The notes beneath the pieces are model-generated. The model worked only from the letters and a program-made list of their open reading frames with translations. It made no database searches and was not told the DNA's origin. From JBHIET01 sp046760785 (lineage in GTDB: Bacteria > Chloroflexota > Anaerolineae > B4-G1): DNA of 21,918 bases. The position numbers and the translations under genes are program-made. Below are positions 14,549-21,885 of the stretch, one piece after another. Each line of letters begins with the position of its first letter. Within the stretch, counting starts at the first letter, position 1. The stretch spans positions 1 through 21,918 of the forward strand of contig JBHIET010000058.1 in NCBI GenBank assembly GCA_046760785.1, given 5' to 3'.

Positions 14549-14660
14549 TTATTGAGCAGATCCATCGCTGCCTTTCGGGGGCATTTCGGTCTGGAGGTGG
14601 GGCTACGGGCACCGCAGTGAGCCGCACCGCCGCAAGAGAGAGGTGCTTGCGCGTCATCAA

Positions 14661-14921
14661 TCAATCACCGCGCTTCAGGCCGGCGTGTCTATGCAAAAAT
14701 CGAGGGGCAGCCCGAAGACCACCCCCCCTCACATCAGCGAAGATGCACTTATAATCATTGCGGCTGAGGCGATTTGACCGTTGAAGCCGCGCGCTGTTGG
14801 GAACCACCAACTTCGTGCTTCGACAGAGGCATAGGGTTTTGTTGCGCAGGGCCGTCACATCCGGCTGGCCGCGAAGCGCGTTCTCGACAGCCCGGCGGAC
14901 CAGCCTGCAGGCCTCGATCAC
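14661..14921 (-). CDS. Possible 86-residue ORF, unidentified
   Basis: A GTG at 14921 opens an 86-codon frame, extendable upstream to about 14964 without a start. The first part (IEACRLVRRAVENALRGQPD) looks like an amphipathic helix and could be coding; the later part (FADVRGGGLRAAPRFLHRHA) is less convincing. No ribosome site is evident and no family recognised. It may be the tail of a decayed gene. Outside it and the repeat cluster, 14421-14979 shows nothing I can name. Confidence 0.25.
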   Translation of the reverse strand: MIEACRLVRRAVENALRGQPDVTALRNKTLCLCRSTKLVVPNSARLQRSNRLSRNDYKCIFADVRGGGLRAAPRFLHRHAGLKRGD

Positions 14922-14979
14922 GTCGTCGGTGGCGGCAAAGGATCCACTACCATATCATTAGCCGGGAGCGATGTCAGAG

Positions 14980-15489
14980 TCACACCGCGGTGGCTGACGA
15001 TAGAATTCTCCACAACCTCTCCCTAATCTCAATCTCAGCATCTGCCAGAGCGACACCTTGTGTGGCTGCGACCTCCCCTGCAAGGAGTTTCACCCCTTCC
15101 TCGTACATCTGTTTCCCTCGTGTGGTCAGTCCGCCCCCCCGCTGCTTCCGCCAGGCCATATCCCTCACCGCCTCTGCGACTTGAAAGATGTCCCCGGCGT
15201 GAAGTCTTTCCTCAACCACCTGGTAGCGTTTGCTGTGCTCGGTCGGCAGCGTGTTGGGATCGGCACGCAGCACGCGCCACACTTGCCTCAATTTGGACTG
15301 CGGAATGGCACGCCGCAGACCCATCGTCTCTGCGATTTTGACTGGGACCATCAGGCTGGTACTTGGCTGGCCCAGTAACTTAATTCTGTAGTACCGGGCC
15401 CTGCTTCCGTGCCATTGCCGCTCTTCGATGCACACCACCACACCGGCTCCGCGAACGGGGTGAACAATCGCGTCACCTGTCTTAAACAT
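14980..15489 (-). CDS. CarD-family transcriptional regulator
   Basis: CarD/CdnL proteins bind the RNA polymerase beta subunit and stabilise open promoter complexes. The 169-residue protein begins with the family's Tudor-like RNAP-binding domain (MFKTGDAIVHPVRGAGVVV, then RYYRIKLLGQPSTSLMVPV, residues 1-60) and continues with a helical C-terminal half (YQVVEERLHAGDIFQVAEAV and the rest). Length fits. A strong GGAGG lies 8 bases before the ATG. It stands alone, 295 bp downstream of the PadR gene on the same strand, and its neighbours do not reveal a specific target. Confidence 0.9.
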   Translation of the reverse strand: MFKTGDAIVHPVRGAGVVVCIEERQWHGSRARYYRIKLLGQPSTSLMVPVKIAETMGLRRAIPQSKLRQVWRVLRADPNTLPTEHSKRYQVVEERLHAGDIFQVAEAVRDMAWRKQRGGGLTTRGKQMYEEGVKLLAGEVAATQGVALADAEIEIRERLWRILSSATAV

Positions 15490-15784
15490 CCTCGCTCCCT
15501 CCTCGGTCTTCCGCTATCCTTGCCGCTGTTTGTGCCTGAGATTCTGTCTCAAATCGCCTACAACCTGTCTCTACGCCGCACGATTCTACGACTCTTGCAC
15601 GTCTCATATGGACGCACGCATCTTCACGACCTCCATCCCCCTCACCAACCCACGGTCAGGGCCAAGTCACTCCGGCTCAGAAGGTGACGCTGTTTTCGCT
15701 TCATCACAGACAGCCACCTGTTCGGGCAGGAGTGGGTCAGGGTAACTCGGAGGCCGAAATTAGGAATGATTCCAGGTATGTACC
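15490..15784. other. Intergenic region upstream of carD
   Basis: No gene is supported in these 295 bp. A small inverted repeat, tgaga-ttctg-tctca at about 15537-15551, lies 50 bp before the CarD start and could be a regulatory site. No convincing -35/-10 pair was found. Confidence 0.3.
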
Positions 15785-16351
15785 TCAAACTGTCACAGTT
15801 GCGGAGTTGCCCTGTGTGGCTTCAACAGATGATGTCAGTTGAGACAACTGAGTCAGTGTGCGATCCAGCCAAGCCAGCTCGACGGTGGCTACAGCCAGCC
15901 CATAGTCGAGCGCCAGGCGTTCCCCCAGGTCCGTCCTTTCATCTATCGCCTTAGCAGCCTGCTCTAGAGCGAGCTGGTGGGCTGCGACCTGTGCGCGCCG
16001 CTGCTGCAGATGAGTGAGCAGACCAGCGTGCGACAGATTGCTAGCCAGAATCAAGCGCATCAAGAAGGTCTTCAAGGAAGCACCTGATGCAACCGGCTGT
16101 TCTACCCACTCTCGCAACACTTGCCTGCCTGTCTCCGTGATACTGTAGATTTTCCGCGATGGCTTATCTGGACGGGGGACCACCTCCACGGTCGCCAAGC
16201 CATCTTCCAGCAGAGCATGTAAGGCAGGATAGAGACTGCCGAAACTTGGGCTATCAATCAGCCAACTCAGGCTCTTGAGAAAACACTTGATGTCATAGCC
16301 GGACATTGGCTGCCGGGTCAGCAAGCCCAGAATGAAGTGGCGGATACTCAT
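15785..16351 (-). CDS. PadR-family transcriptional repressor
   Basis: The product (188 residues from ATG 16351; 192 from ATG 16363) has the PadR winged helix at residues 1-80, with MSIRHFILGLLTRQPMSGYD, the turn FGSLYPALHALLEDGL and the wing PSRKIYSITETG, and a C-terminal helical dimerisation domain (WVEQPVASGASLKTFLMRLI onward). The shorter start gives the normal family N-terminus; neither start has a strong ribosome site. Upstream is a consensus promoter whose -10 overlaps an inverted repeat, so it very likely represses itself. PadR genes often sit beside a transporter or stress gene that they control, but none is adjacent here; its inducer and other targets are unknown. Confidence 0.9.
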   Translation of the reverse strand: MSIRHFILGLLTRQPMSGYDIKCFLKSLSWLIDSPSFGSLYPALHALLEDGLATVEVVPRPDKPSRKIYSITETGRQVLREWVEQPVASGASLKTFLMRLILASNLSHAGLLTHLQQRRAQVAAHQLALEQAAKAIDERTDLGERLALDYGLAVATVELAWLDRTLTQLSQLTSSVEATQGNSATVTV

Positions 16352-16372
16352 AGCACTAGCCATTGCATATTC

Positions 16373-16410
16373 CGTTATGTGCTAGTCCATTATATAACGT
16401 TTCGTTATAT
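16373..16410 (-). promoter_or_regulatory. Putative PadR operator (inverted repeat and extra half-site)
   Basis: The palindrome ATATAACG-TTT-CGTTATAT (16392-16410) overlaps the edge of the -10 box and the predicted transcription start. A third half-site, CGTTATGT, lies at 16373-16380 and forms a second, wider inverted pair with 16394-16399. The layout fits autorepression by blocking polymerase. Confidence 0.65.
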
Positions 16411-16437
16411 TATACCACAAACCACTGAGGCTGACAA
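16409..16437 (-). promoter_or_regulatory. Promoter of the PadR gene
   Basis: On the minus strand TTGTCA (16437-16432), 17 bases, TATAAT (16414-16409). Transcription would start near 16402, inside the inverted repeat. Confidence 0.75.
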
Positions 16438-16516
16438 TCGGACGGTGACTCCGTGTGGTTGCGATGAACAAGTGCGGCGTGCCCAAGGAGCGGAAGTACG
16501 CTTCTGGGCCTTCTGC

Positions 16517-16549
16517 AAACCCGAAGGGTCTGTGAGACCCTTTGGGTTT
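16517..16549 (-). terminator. Strong stem-loop after the TPR gene, probable terminator
   Basis: aaacccgaagggtct (16517-16531) pairs with agaccctttgggttt (16535-16549) around a GTG loop, with one wobble. It begins 4 bp after the TPR stop codon. On the minus strand only a short TTTG follows, on the plus strand TTTTTG; it may also be a member of a dispersed repeat family. Confidence 0.55.
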
Positions 16550-16553
16550 TTGA

Positions 16554-17984
16554 TTAAGGCAGCCCATCCATCGCCTGCTCAACGAGCGGGACAAGCTCTC
16601 CGGTGGTATCCAGGTCCAGGGCGCGGAGGTACGCTTCCTGGGCCTTTTGCTGCATGCCCTGGGCGGCCCAGAGTTGGCCCAGGTGGTAGTAGGCCGGGGC
16701 CAGCGTCGGGTCGAGCGAAATCGCCTCCAGCAGGCTAGCCTGCGCAGTGTCGTAATCCCCGACCTGGAAGGCGGCCCGGCCCCGCAGGTCGTGAGCGCGT
16801 GCGTCGTCAGGCATAAGCTGTACCAACTGCGCCGTGGCTTCCGTGGCCAGGCCGGCCGTGGTGATGTTGTGGTCCACGTAGAAGCGGGCCAGGGCTTCCC
16901 ACAGGGTTGGGTCGTCGGGTTGCAGGGAGACCGCCTCCCGGAGCCATATATCCGCCGCCACGTAGCGCCCCTCGGCGGCCCAGGTCTGACCGATCTCGAC
17001 GCAGGTGGCGGGGTTTTCTGGGTCCAGGTCGTAAGCCGCTTCGTACTCGGCGCGGGCGGCGGCATAGTCCCCCAGCCGGTCGTAGTGCAACCCCAGGAAG
17101 ATGTGGGCCACAACCGAATCCGGGGCCAGAGCGACGGCCTGCCGCAGGTGGCGTAGGGCTTCGTCCGGGCGACTGTTATGGTCGAGCGCGTGACCCAGGT
17201 AGGCGTGGGCGTCAGGGTAGTCGGGATTGTGGGAGAGGGCACGCTCGAACTGGCGCGCGGCCAACGTCCATTCCTGTGCCTCGAAGAGCACCCGCCCTAC
17301 CAGCGCGCCGGTGTAGGCAGGGTCGTCCACTGTGGCTCCTTCTTGGAGCGCTGCGAGAATCTGTTCGGCCAAGCTTCGCCGTGAGCGCTCAGCCGAACGG
17401 TCGCTCTGGGCGGCGAAGAGGTGCTGGATGGCGGCAGGGTCGTCGTCGAGCAGCAGCACTCCCAGCCGCTCGTGGGCCATGTGGTCGGTGGGGTCGAGTC
17501 TCGACAGCGTCTCGTACTCCGCCTGCGCCGCGTTCCACTCGCGCAGTTCGACGTAGGCGCGGGCGAGGGCGTGGCGCGCGCCGGCATCAGCGGGCGTGAG
17601 GGTGAGCAGCCGTTGGGCGTGTTCGACGACGGCGGGCCAGTCGGCGCGGGCGGCGTAGGCGGCGACCAGCAGCCGCTCCAGTTCCTCGGTTCCCTCTGCG
17701 CCCAGTCGTTCGGCTGCGGCGAGGGCGGCCAGCGCGTCATCGCTGCGGCCCCAGTCCAGGTAGAGCTGGGCCAGCCGGACGTGGGGGGCAGGGTCGCGAG
17801 GCCGCAGATGGGTGGCCTCCTGGTAGGCGGCGACGGCGGCGGTGCGCTCGGCTCTGGCCCTGTGTTCGTCCCCCTGGCGCAGGAGAGCGAGGTACGGCGC
17901 CTCAGCCGGGCGCAGCATGAGCGTGAGGCCCAGGGCGAGGAGCACCAGGGCCGGGATGGTGATGAGCAAGCGCTTGTGAGTCAC
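16554..17984 (-). CDS. Membrane-anchored TPR-repeat protein
   Basis: From a GTG at 17984 the product is 476 residues: a basic tip (VTHKR), a single transmembrane or signal-anchor helix (about 5-24, LLITIPALVLLALGLTLML), then TPR units to the end. Clear units include AVAAYQEATHLRPRDPAPHV, AAQAEYETLSRLDPTDHMAH, AARQFERALSHNPDYPDAHA, EALRHLRQAVALAPDSVVAH, AARAEYEAAYDLDPENPATC and AQASLLEAISLDPTLAPAYY. An upstream in-frame ATG (18092) would read through the caspase gene end and is rejected. TATAAT lies 6 bases before the GTG, which points to a leaderless mRNA. The repeats should face outside the membrane. It follows the caspase gene by 38 bp and may act as a scaffold in the same system. Confidence 0.85.
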   Translation of the reverse strand: MTHKRLLITIPALVLLALGLTLMLRPAEAPYLALLRQGDEHRARAERTAAVAAYQEATHLRPRDPAPHVRLAQLYLDWGRSDDALAALAAAERLGAEGTEELERLLVAAYAARADWPAVVEHAQRLLTLTPADAGARHALARAYVELREWNAAQAEYETLSRLDPTDHMAHERLGVLLLDDDPAAIQHLFAAQSDRSAERSRRSLAEQILAALQEGATVDDPAYTGALVGRVLFEAQEWTLAARQFERALSHNPDYPDAHAYLGHALDHNSRPDEALRHLRQAVALAPDSVVAHIFLGLHYDRLGDYAAARAEYEAAYDLDPENPATCVEIGQTWAAEGRYVAADIWLREAVSLQPDDPTLWEALARFYVDHNITTAGLATEATAQLVQLMPDDARAHDLRGRAAFQVGDYDTAQASLLEAISLDPTLAPAYYHLGQLWAAQGMQQKAQEAYLRALDLDTTGELVPLVEQAMDGLP

Positions 17985-17990
17985 GAGGTC

Positions 17991-18020
17991 ATTATATAAC
18001 TGGAGATGGAAAGGGGGCAA
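17991..18020 (-). promoter_or_regulatory. Promoter of the TPR gene (leaderless layout)
   Basis: On the minus strand TTGCCC (18020-18015), 18 bases, TATAAT (17996-17991), then 6 bases to the GTG at 17984. The predicted transcription start falls on or next to the start codon. The promoter lies in the gap after the caspase stop (18023). Confidence 0.6.
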
Positions 18021-18022
18021 GG

Positions 18023-19084
18023 CTATCGCGAGCTGGCCGGCGTCCCGCACCGGCCGCAGAACCTGGCACCCGGCCTGAGCCGATGGCCGCACGAGGGGCA
18101 GATTGTCTGGGCGTTGTCTTGAGGCGACTGGGTGGCCTTTCCTCCCAGCGTCACCTGTCCTCCGCTGATGTCGCCGAACTGGATGACCTGTCCTCCCTCA
18201 CCTGCCACCGCCACCTGCCCGCTGACGTCCCCGGCGATGTTGACTTGGCCGCGCTGTTGGATGGTCCACGCCCCCGGTTCCGGCTCGATCTCAGGCTCAG
18301 TAGTGAAGGGCAGTCCCTTGGGCTGCGTCTCGCCACCGGCGTAGTAGGCCAGGGTGAAGTTGTCGGCATGCTCAAAGTGGAGGATGGGGTGTTGCCGGCC
18401 TCCGGTGCGCTCCGGCACGACTTCGCGGGCGTGCAGTGCCAGGTCGGCCACGCGTGCGTAGCCGTCCTTCTTTGCCACGCCGACGCCGCACAGCGCCTCG
18501 GTCAGAGCCAGAGTGAAGGCGCTGTAGGGCCTGCCAGCGAAGGAGAGCTCGTCCTCCTGCGAGGAAGCGATGAGCACCCGCCCGCTCCCTTCGGCCAGTA
18601 GCCCCTGGGCCTCAGGCGGCAAGGGAGATTTGGCCAGTTGCAGCCCCGGTGCCTTCGCCTCACCCACGCCGCCTGCGTGGCAGCAGTCGAGCAGCACCAG
18701 TAGTTTCTGTGCCGGAATGGCTCGCAGCCGCTCGGTGAACTCGGCACCGCTGATGGCCGTCTGGTAGAGCCGGTTCAAGTCGTACCCATAGGGCAGCAGA
18801 TAGTAGAACTCTCCTGTGGGGGAGGCGACCTGGGAGCCGTGGCCGGAAAAGTAGACGATGACGGTGGATTCGGGGGAGGTGGATTGGGAGAGGGTGTCGA
18901 GTGTGGAGAGAATGGCGTCGCGGTCGGCCTGTTCGCCGGTGAGCAGGTGGACGTGGTCAGGTGGATAGGCGCAGCGGGCCGGGTCCTTGAGAATGTTGGC
19001 CAGGCCGACGGCGTCGTCTACTGTGTTGGGCAGGTCGGCATCCACACCGACGACGAGGGCGTGTCCTTGGTCGAAGCTTGTCAT
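18023..19084 (-). CDS. Caspase-like (peptidase C14) protease with Gly-rich motif and C-terminal zinc ribbon
   Basis: The 353-residue product has a caspase/metacaspase domain at about 1-250. His82 in VYFSGHGSQ and Cys135 in LLVLLDCCHAGG form the catalytic dyad; Asp133 before it is the residue that gives metacaspases preference for basic P1 residues. FYYLLPYGYD, VLIASSQEDELSF and AFTLALTEAL are further caspase-fold segments. After a Pro/Glu linker (TEPEIEPEPG) comes a glycine-rich motif with VSGQVAV (287-293), QFG (302-304) and GGQV (308-311), then a zinc ribbon with Cys329, Cys332, Cys343 and Cys346. Both modules recur in the upstream ATPase. ATG 19084 is preferred to an upstream TTG because AAAGGA precedes it and the domain starts there. 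It lies 17 bp after the ATPase stop and is surely cotranscribed. Likely an effector; substrates unknown. Confidence 0.9.
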   Translation of the reverse strand: MTSFDQGHALVVGVDADLPNTVDDAVGLANILKDPARCAYPPDHVHLLTGEQADRDAILSTLDTLSQSTSPESTVIVYFSGHGSQVASPTGEFYYLLPYGYDLNRLYQTAISGAEFTERLRAIPAQKLLVLLDCCHAGGVGEAKAPGLQLAKSPLPPEAQGLLAEGSGRVLIASSQEDELSFAGRPYSAFTLALTEALCGVGVAKKDGYARVADLALHAREVVPERTGGRQHPILHFEHADNFTLAYYAGGETQPKGLPFTTEPEIEPEPGAWTIQQRGQVNIAGDVSGQVAVAGEGGQVIQFGDISGGQVTLGGKATQSPQDNAQTICPSCGHRLRPGARFCGRCGTPASSR

Positions 19085-19101
19085 TTCGCTCACATCCTTT
19101 C

Positions 19102-21768
19102 TCACCACGGGCAAACGTCGTCAATGTATAGGTAGTCTCCGCCGATGGCGAATGAGTTGATCGTGCCGTCGAGTTGAACGACTCCTGGGTGGTAATAGCC
19201 AAACTCGTCCGTGAGACCAGAGACAGCGACTTTGACGCCGCCGATAGTGCGTCCGTTGATTTCGGCGAAAGCCGCAAAGGACTGGAAGTCGCCGTTGATC
19301 CCAATGCTGTAGTTGGTGCCTTGCTCGTCGAAACGGAGAGAAAGACCTGGGAGAGAGCCACCGAAGTCAAAGTCTAGGTCTGCGTAGTTGAGGAATGCTT
19401 CGACGCCGGAACCGCCTGCATACGCCGAATCGTCAATGAATACCGATCCATCGGCTACTACGGTGATCTCCGTGCCTGAGGAGGTGAACTTTTCCCCGTC
19501 GCTGTAGCTGTTCCCGGCCACGTCCTCAAAATCAATGCAGGGGGGTGGCGTCGGGGTGATGCTCGGCGTCGGTGATGGGGTTGCGCTGGGTGTGGGCGAG
19601 GGGGTCGGGCTGGGCGTTGGTGACGGCGTGACGGTGGGCGTCGCTGATGGGGTCGGCGTGGGTGTCGCCAGCACGGGCAAGTAGAGCTGTTGACCGGCCA
19701 GCAGTTGCGTGCTCTGGAGACAATTGTAAAAGATGATCAAGTCCATCGTGGTACCGTAGTCGCGGGCCAGGTCGAAAAGGGTGTCTCCCGGCTGCACGAC
19801 GTAGGGGGCCCAATCTTCTGGGGAGCTGTCGGCACACGGCCAGGGAGTCACGGTGGGCGTCGGTGTGCTGGTGGGCGTGGCCGTTGGCGTTGGCGTGCCG
19901 GTGGGTGTGGCCGTTGGCGTTGGCGTGCCGGTGGGTGTGGCAGTCGGCGTTGGCGTGCTGGTTGGCGTAGTCATAGGTGTCGGCGAGGGAGTGGGTTGGG
20001 GCCACCAGAAGTGCCGGACTGCCAGCCCGCCCAGCGCCAGGGTCGCGATGGACAGGCCGACGATGACTCCTTTGGCCAGCAATGGAAGGCCGGAGGCCGC
20101 CGGGCCGACGGGCGGGGGCGTCGAGGGGGGCTGAGGAGGTTTACGTGGTGGGGCAAGCGGCCTCGGAAGAAGGTCCAGGTTGTGGCGAGTGATGGCTGCG
20201 CCAGCCCGGTCGCCCAGTGCCGTGCGCAGCCGGAGAGCTTTCTTCAAGGACTTGCGGGCTGTGGCAGCGTCTTCCAGGCAGAGAGCGCGGCTGCCGCTTT
20301 GATGCAAGGCCCAGGCTTCGGCGGCCTGGTCTTTCAGCGCTTGTGCTGCCTGGAGAATCCAGCGCAACACCTGGGCCCACGCCGCCCAACGCCTGCCCAG
20401 GGCCAGCGTGCCTTCCACGGCCCGCCCCAGGCGCAGGGCCTCCGCCCAACGGCCCGCATTGACTCCCCACTCCAGCGCCCGCAGGATGGCGTCGTCTTCT
20501 TCAATCAACCGTTCGGGAGTCTGCTGCTTTTCGGCCCAGGAGGTGAAGTAGGCCAGGGCCCGCTCTGCCCACGGGGTCAGGTCCCACGTCTGCTGCAAGG
20601 TCGGGCCGAGGTCGCCAGCCAGGCTGTAGCGAGGGCTATGGGCCTGCACCAGCCCACGCTGCTGTAGTTTTTCCAGAACGGGCATCACGTTGGAGACTCC
20701 GGCCACATCGGCCAGGTGCTCGACGTGGACAGGGGCGTCGCCCAGGGCGGCCAGCGTTGCCAACATTTGCTGTTCCGGTTCAGAGAGGGAAGCCAACACC
20801 TGTGCCATCAGCATCTCGGCAGGGGAGGGCACTTGTGCCTGACCGGCCATCTCTTCCAGCGAGCGATCCTCCTCTCGCGCCATCGCTGCGGCCTGGAGAA
20901 TGCGCAGGGGGTGCCCTTTCAGGGCGGCGGCGAGTGCGTGGGCGGCGGTCTGCTCTTGTGGAGTCAGAGATCGGCCCAGTTCTCGCTCCATCAGTGCCAC
21001 CCCGTCTTCCGGGGGCAGGCCCCGCAAGCTGATCGTCTGACCTTCCCCCCACAGACATCGCTGGGGAGAGCCCAGCAGGAAGGTGCAGGATGGCGCCAGG
21101 TCCATCAGCGTTTCGACTTGATCCCGCGCCAGCTCCACGTCGTCCAGCAGGATGAAGGCCTGCTTGCCCTGGAGCGCCTGTCGGATCTGGCCCTCGGTGG
21201 GCTTGAAGGGGACGTCGCACTCGTAGAAGGCATCGTAGAGGAACTGGAGGAGGTCTTCGAGGGGTTGGTGGCGGACGGAGAGGTAGACGACGCCGTCGGG
21301 GAAGGAGGCGGCGGCGGGGTGGTGGGCCAGGTGGCGCAAGAGGGAGGTCTTGCCCAGCCCGGCCTGGCCGTGGAACTCGATGGGGGTGGCGGCGTCCTGA
21401 GCCTGTCGCAGGGAGGACTGGAGGGCGGAGGTGGCGGTGGTGATCTCCTCCTCACGATCCAAGAGGGTGGGGAAGGGGCGGGGGCGGAGGGAGACGGGGG
21501 TGGGGCGGGGGCGGGGTTGGGGTTTTTCCTCGGGCATGGCGACGTTGACGACGCCGCCGTAGACGTTGCCGATCTGGAGGATGTGGTCGCCGATGGCGAC
21601 CTGGCCGCTGACACCCCCCTCAATGTGGACCTCGATGCTTTCGGAGGGGGTGGGCGACAGGGTGGGGGGCCTCACGGGTGGGGGTGGTTCAGCGATCAGG
21701 AGCGTGCCGCACTGGTTGCAAAAGCGGGCATCGGGATGATTTACAAAGCCACACTGCGGACATTTCAT
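19102..21768 (-). CDS. Transmembrane STAND-type ATPase with zinc ribbon, LysM and C-terminal extracellular domain
   Basis: The 888-residue protein (892 from GTG 21780; ATG 21768 has AGGTG at good spacing and the usual MKCPQCG start) reads in order: zinc ribbon Cys3, Cys6, Cys17, Cys20; glycine-rich motif VSGQVAIG (53-60), QIG, GGVVNV (71-76); NB-ARC/STAND-like ATPase with P-loop GQAGLGKTS (134-142), Walker B FILLDDVE (205-212) and GHPLRIL (285-291); winged-helix-like region (about 316-381); TPR-like helices (about 436-531); Pro-rich hinge; transmembrane helix (about 564-585); Thr-Pro linker with 10-residue repeats; LysM (655-698, YVVQPGDTLFDLARDYGTTM); second Thr-Pro linker; and a beta-rich C-terminal domain (744-888) with no family recognised. 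The ATPase should be inside and LysM outside, on peptidoglycan. It is the first gene before the caspase, so it is a likely sensor and activator. Confidence 0.88.
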   Translation of the reverse strand: MKCPQCGFVNHPDARFCNQCGTLLIAEPPPPVRPPTLSPTPSESIEVHIEGGVSGQVAIGDHILQIGNVYGGVVNVAMPEEKPQPRPRPTPVSLRPRPFPTLLDREEEITTATSALQSSLRQAQDAATPIEFHGQAGLGKTSLLRHLAHHPAAASFPDGVVYLSVRHQPLEDLLQFLYDAFYECDVPFKPTEGQIRQALQGKQAFILLDDVELARDQVETLMDLAPSCTFLLGSPQRCLWGEGQTISLRGLPPEDGVALMERELGRSLTPQEQTAAHALAAALKGHPLRILQAAAMAREEDRSLEEMAGQAQVPSPAEMLMAQVLASLSEPEQQMLATLAALGDAPVHVEHLADVAGVSNVMPVLEKLQQRGLVQAHSPRYSLAGDLGPTLQQTWDLTPWAERALAYFTSWAEKQQTPERLIEEDDAILRALEWGVNAGRWAEALRLGRAVEGTLALGRRWAAWAQVLRWILQAAQALKDQAAEAWALHQSGSRALCLEDAATARKSLKKALRLRTALGDRAGAAITRHNLDLLPRPLAPPRKPPQPPSTPPPVGPAASGLPLLAKGVIVGLSIATLALGGLAVRHFWWPQPTPSPTPMTTPTSTPTPTATPTGTPTPTATPTGTPTPTATPTSTPTPTVTPWPCADSSPEDWAPYVVQPGDTLFDLARDYGTTMDLIIFYNCLQSTQLLAGQQLYLPVLATPTPTPSATPTVTPSPTPSPTPSPTPSATPSPTPSITPTPPPCIDFEDVAGNSYSDGEKFTSSGTEITVVADGSVFIDDSAYAGGSGVEAFLNYADLDFDFGGSLPGLSLRFDEQGTNYSIGINGDFQSFAAFAEINGRTIGGVKVAVSGLTDEFGYYHPGVVQLDGTINSFAIGGDYLYIDDVCPW
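19843..19962. repeat. 30-bp tandem repeats coding the Thr-Pro linker
   Basis: About four tandem 30-bp units encode the 10-residue repeat TSTPTPTATP / TGTPTPTATP of the ATPase's extracellular linker. The central two are almost identical at the DNA level (ccgttggcgttggcgtgccg), which suggests recent slippage or duplication. It is coding and has no spacers, so it is not a CRISPR. Confidence 0.7.
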
Positions 21769-21885
21769 CGGATACTTCACCTAGTTCCTATCTTGCGCTC
21801 AGATTTGTATCCAATAACTTGCTATGCTTATTAACCTAGATTTCGCACCTTGTCGATGGCTATTCAGACTACATATCCTGACAAG

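Noticed and set aside
16382..17242. 286-codon minus-strand frame overlapping the TPR gene
   Set aside because: Thr/Pro/Trp-rich out-of-frame shadow of TPR repeats that also runs through the hairpin and the PadR promoter.
19843..19962. CRISPR-like array of 30-bp repeats
   Set aside because: Units are contiguous without spacers and encode a regular Thr-Pro linker in frame.
20716..21834. 372-codon open frame on the plus strand opposite the STAND ATPase
   Set aside because: Very Gly-rich mirror of the ATPase coding sequence; the ATPase strand has zinc ribbon, P-loop and Walker B motifs.
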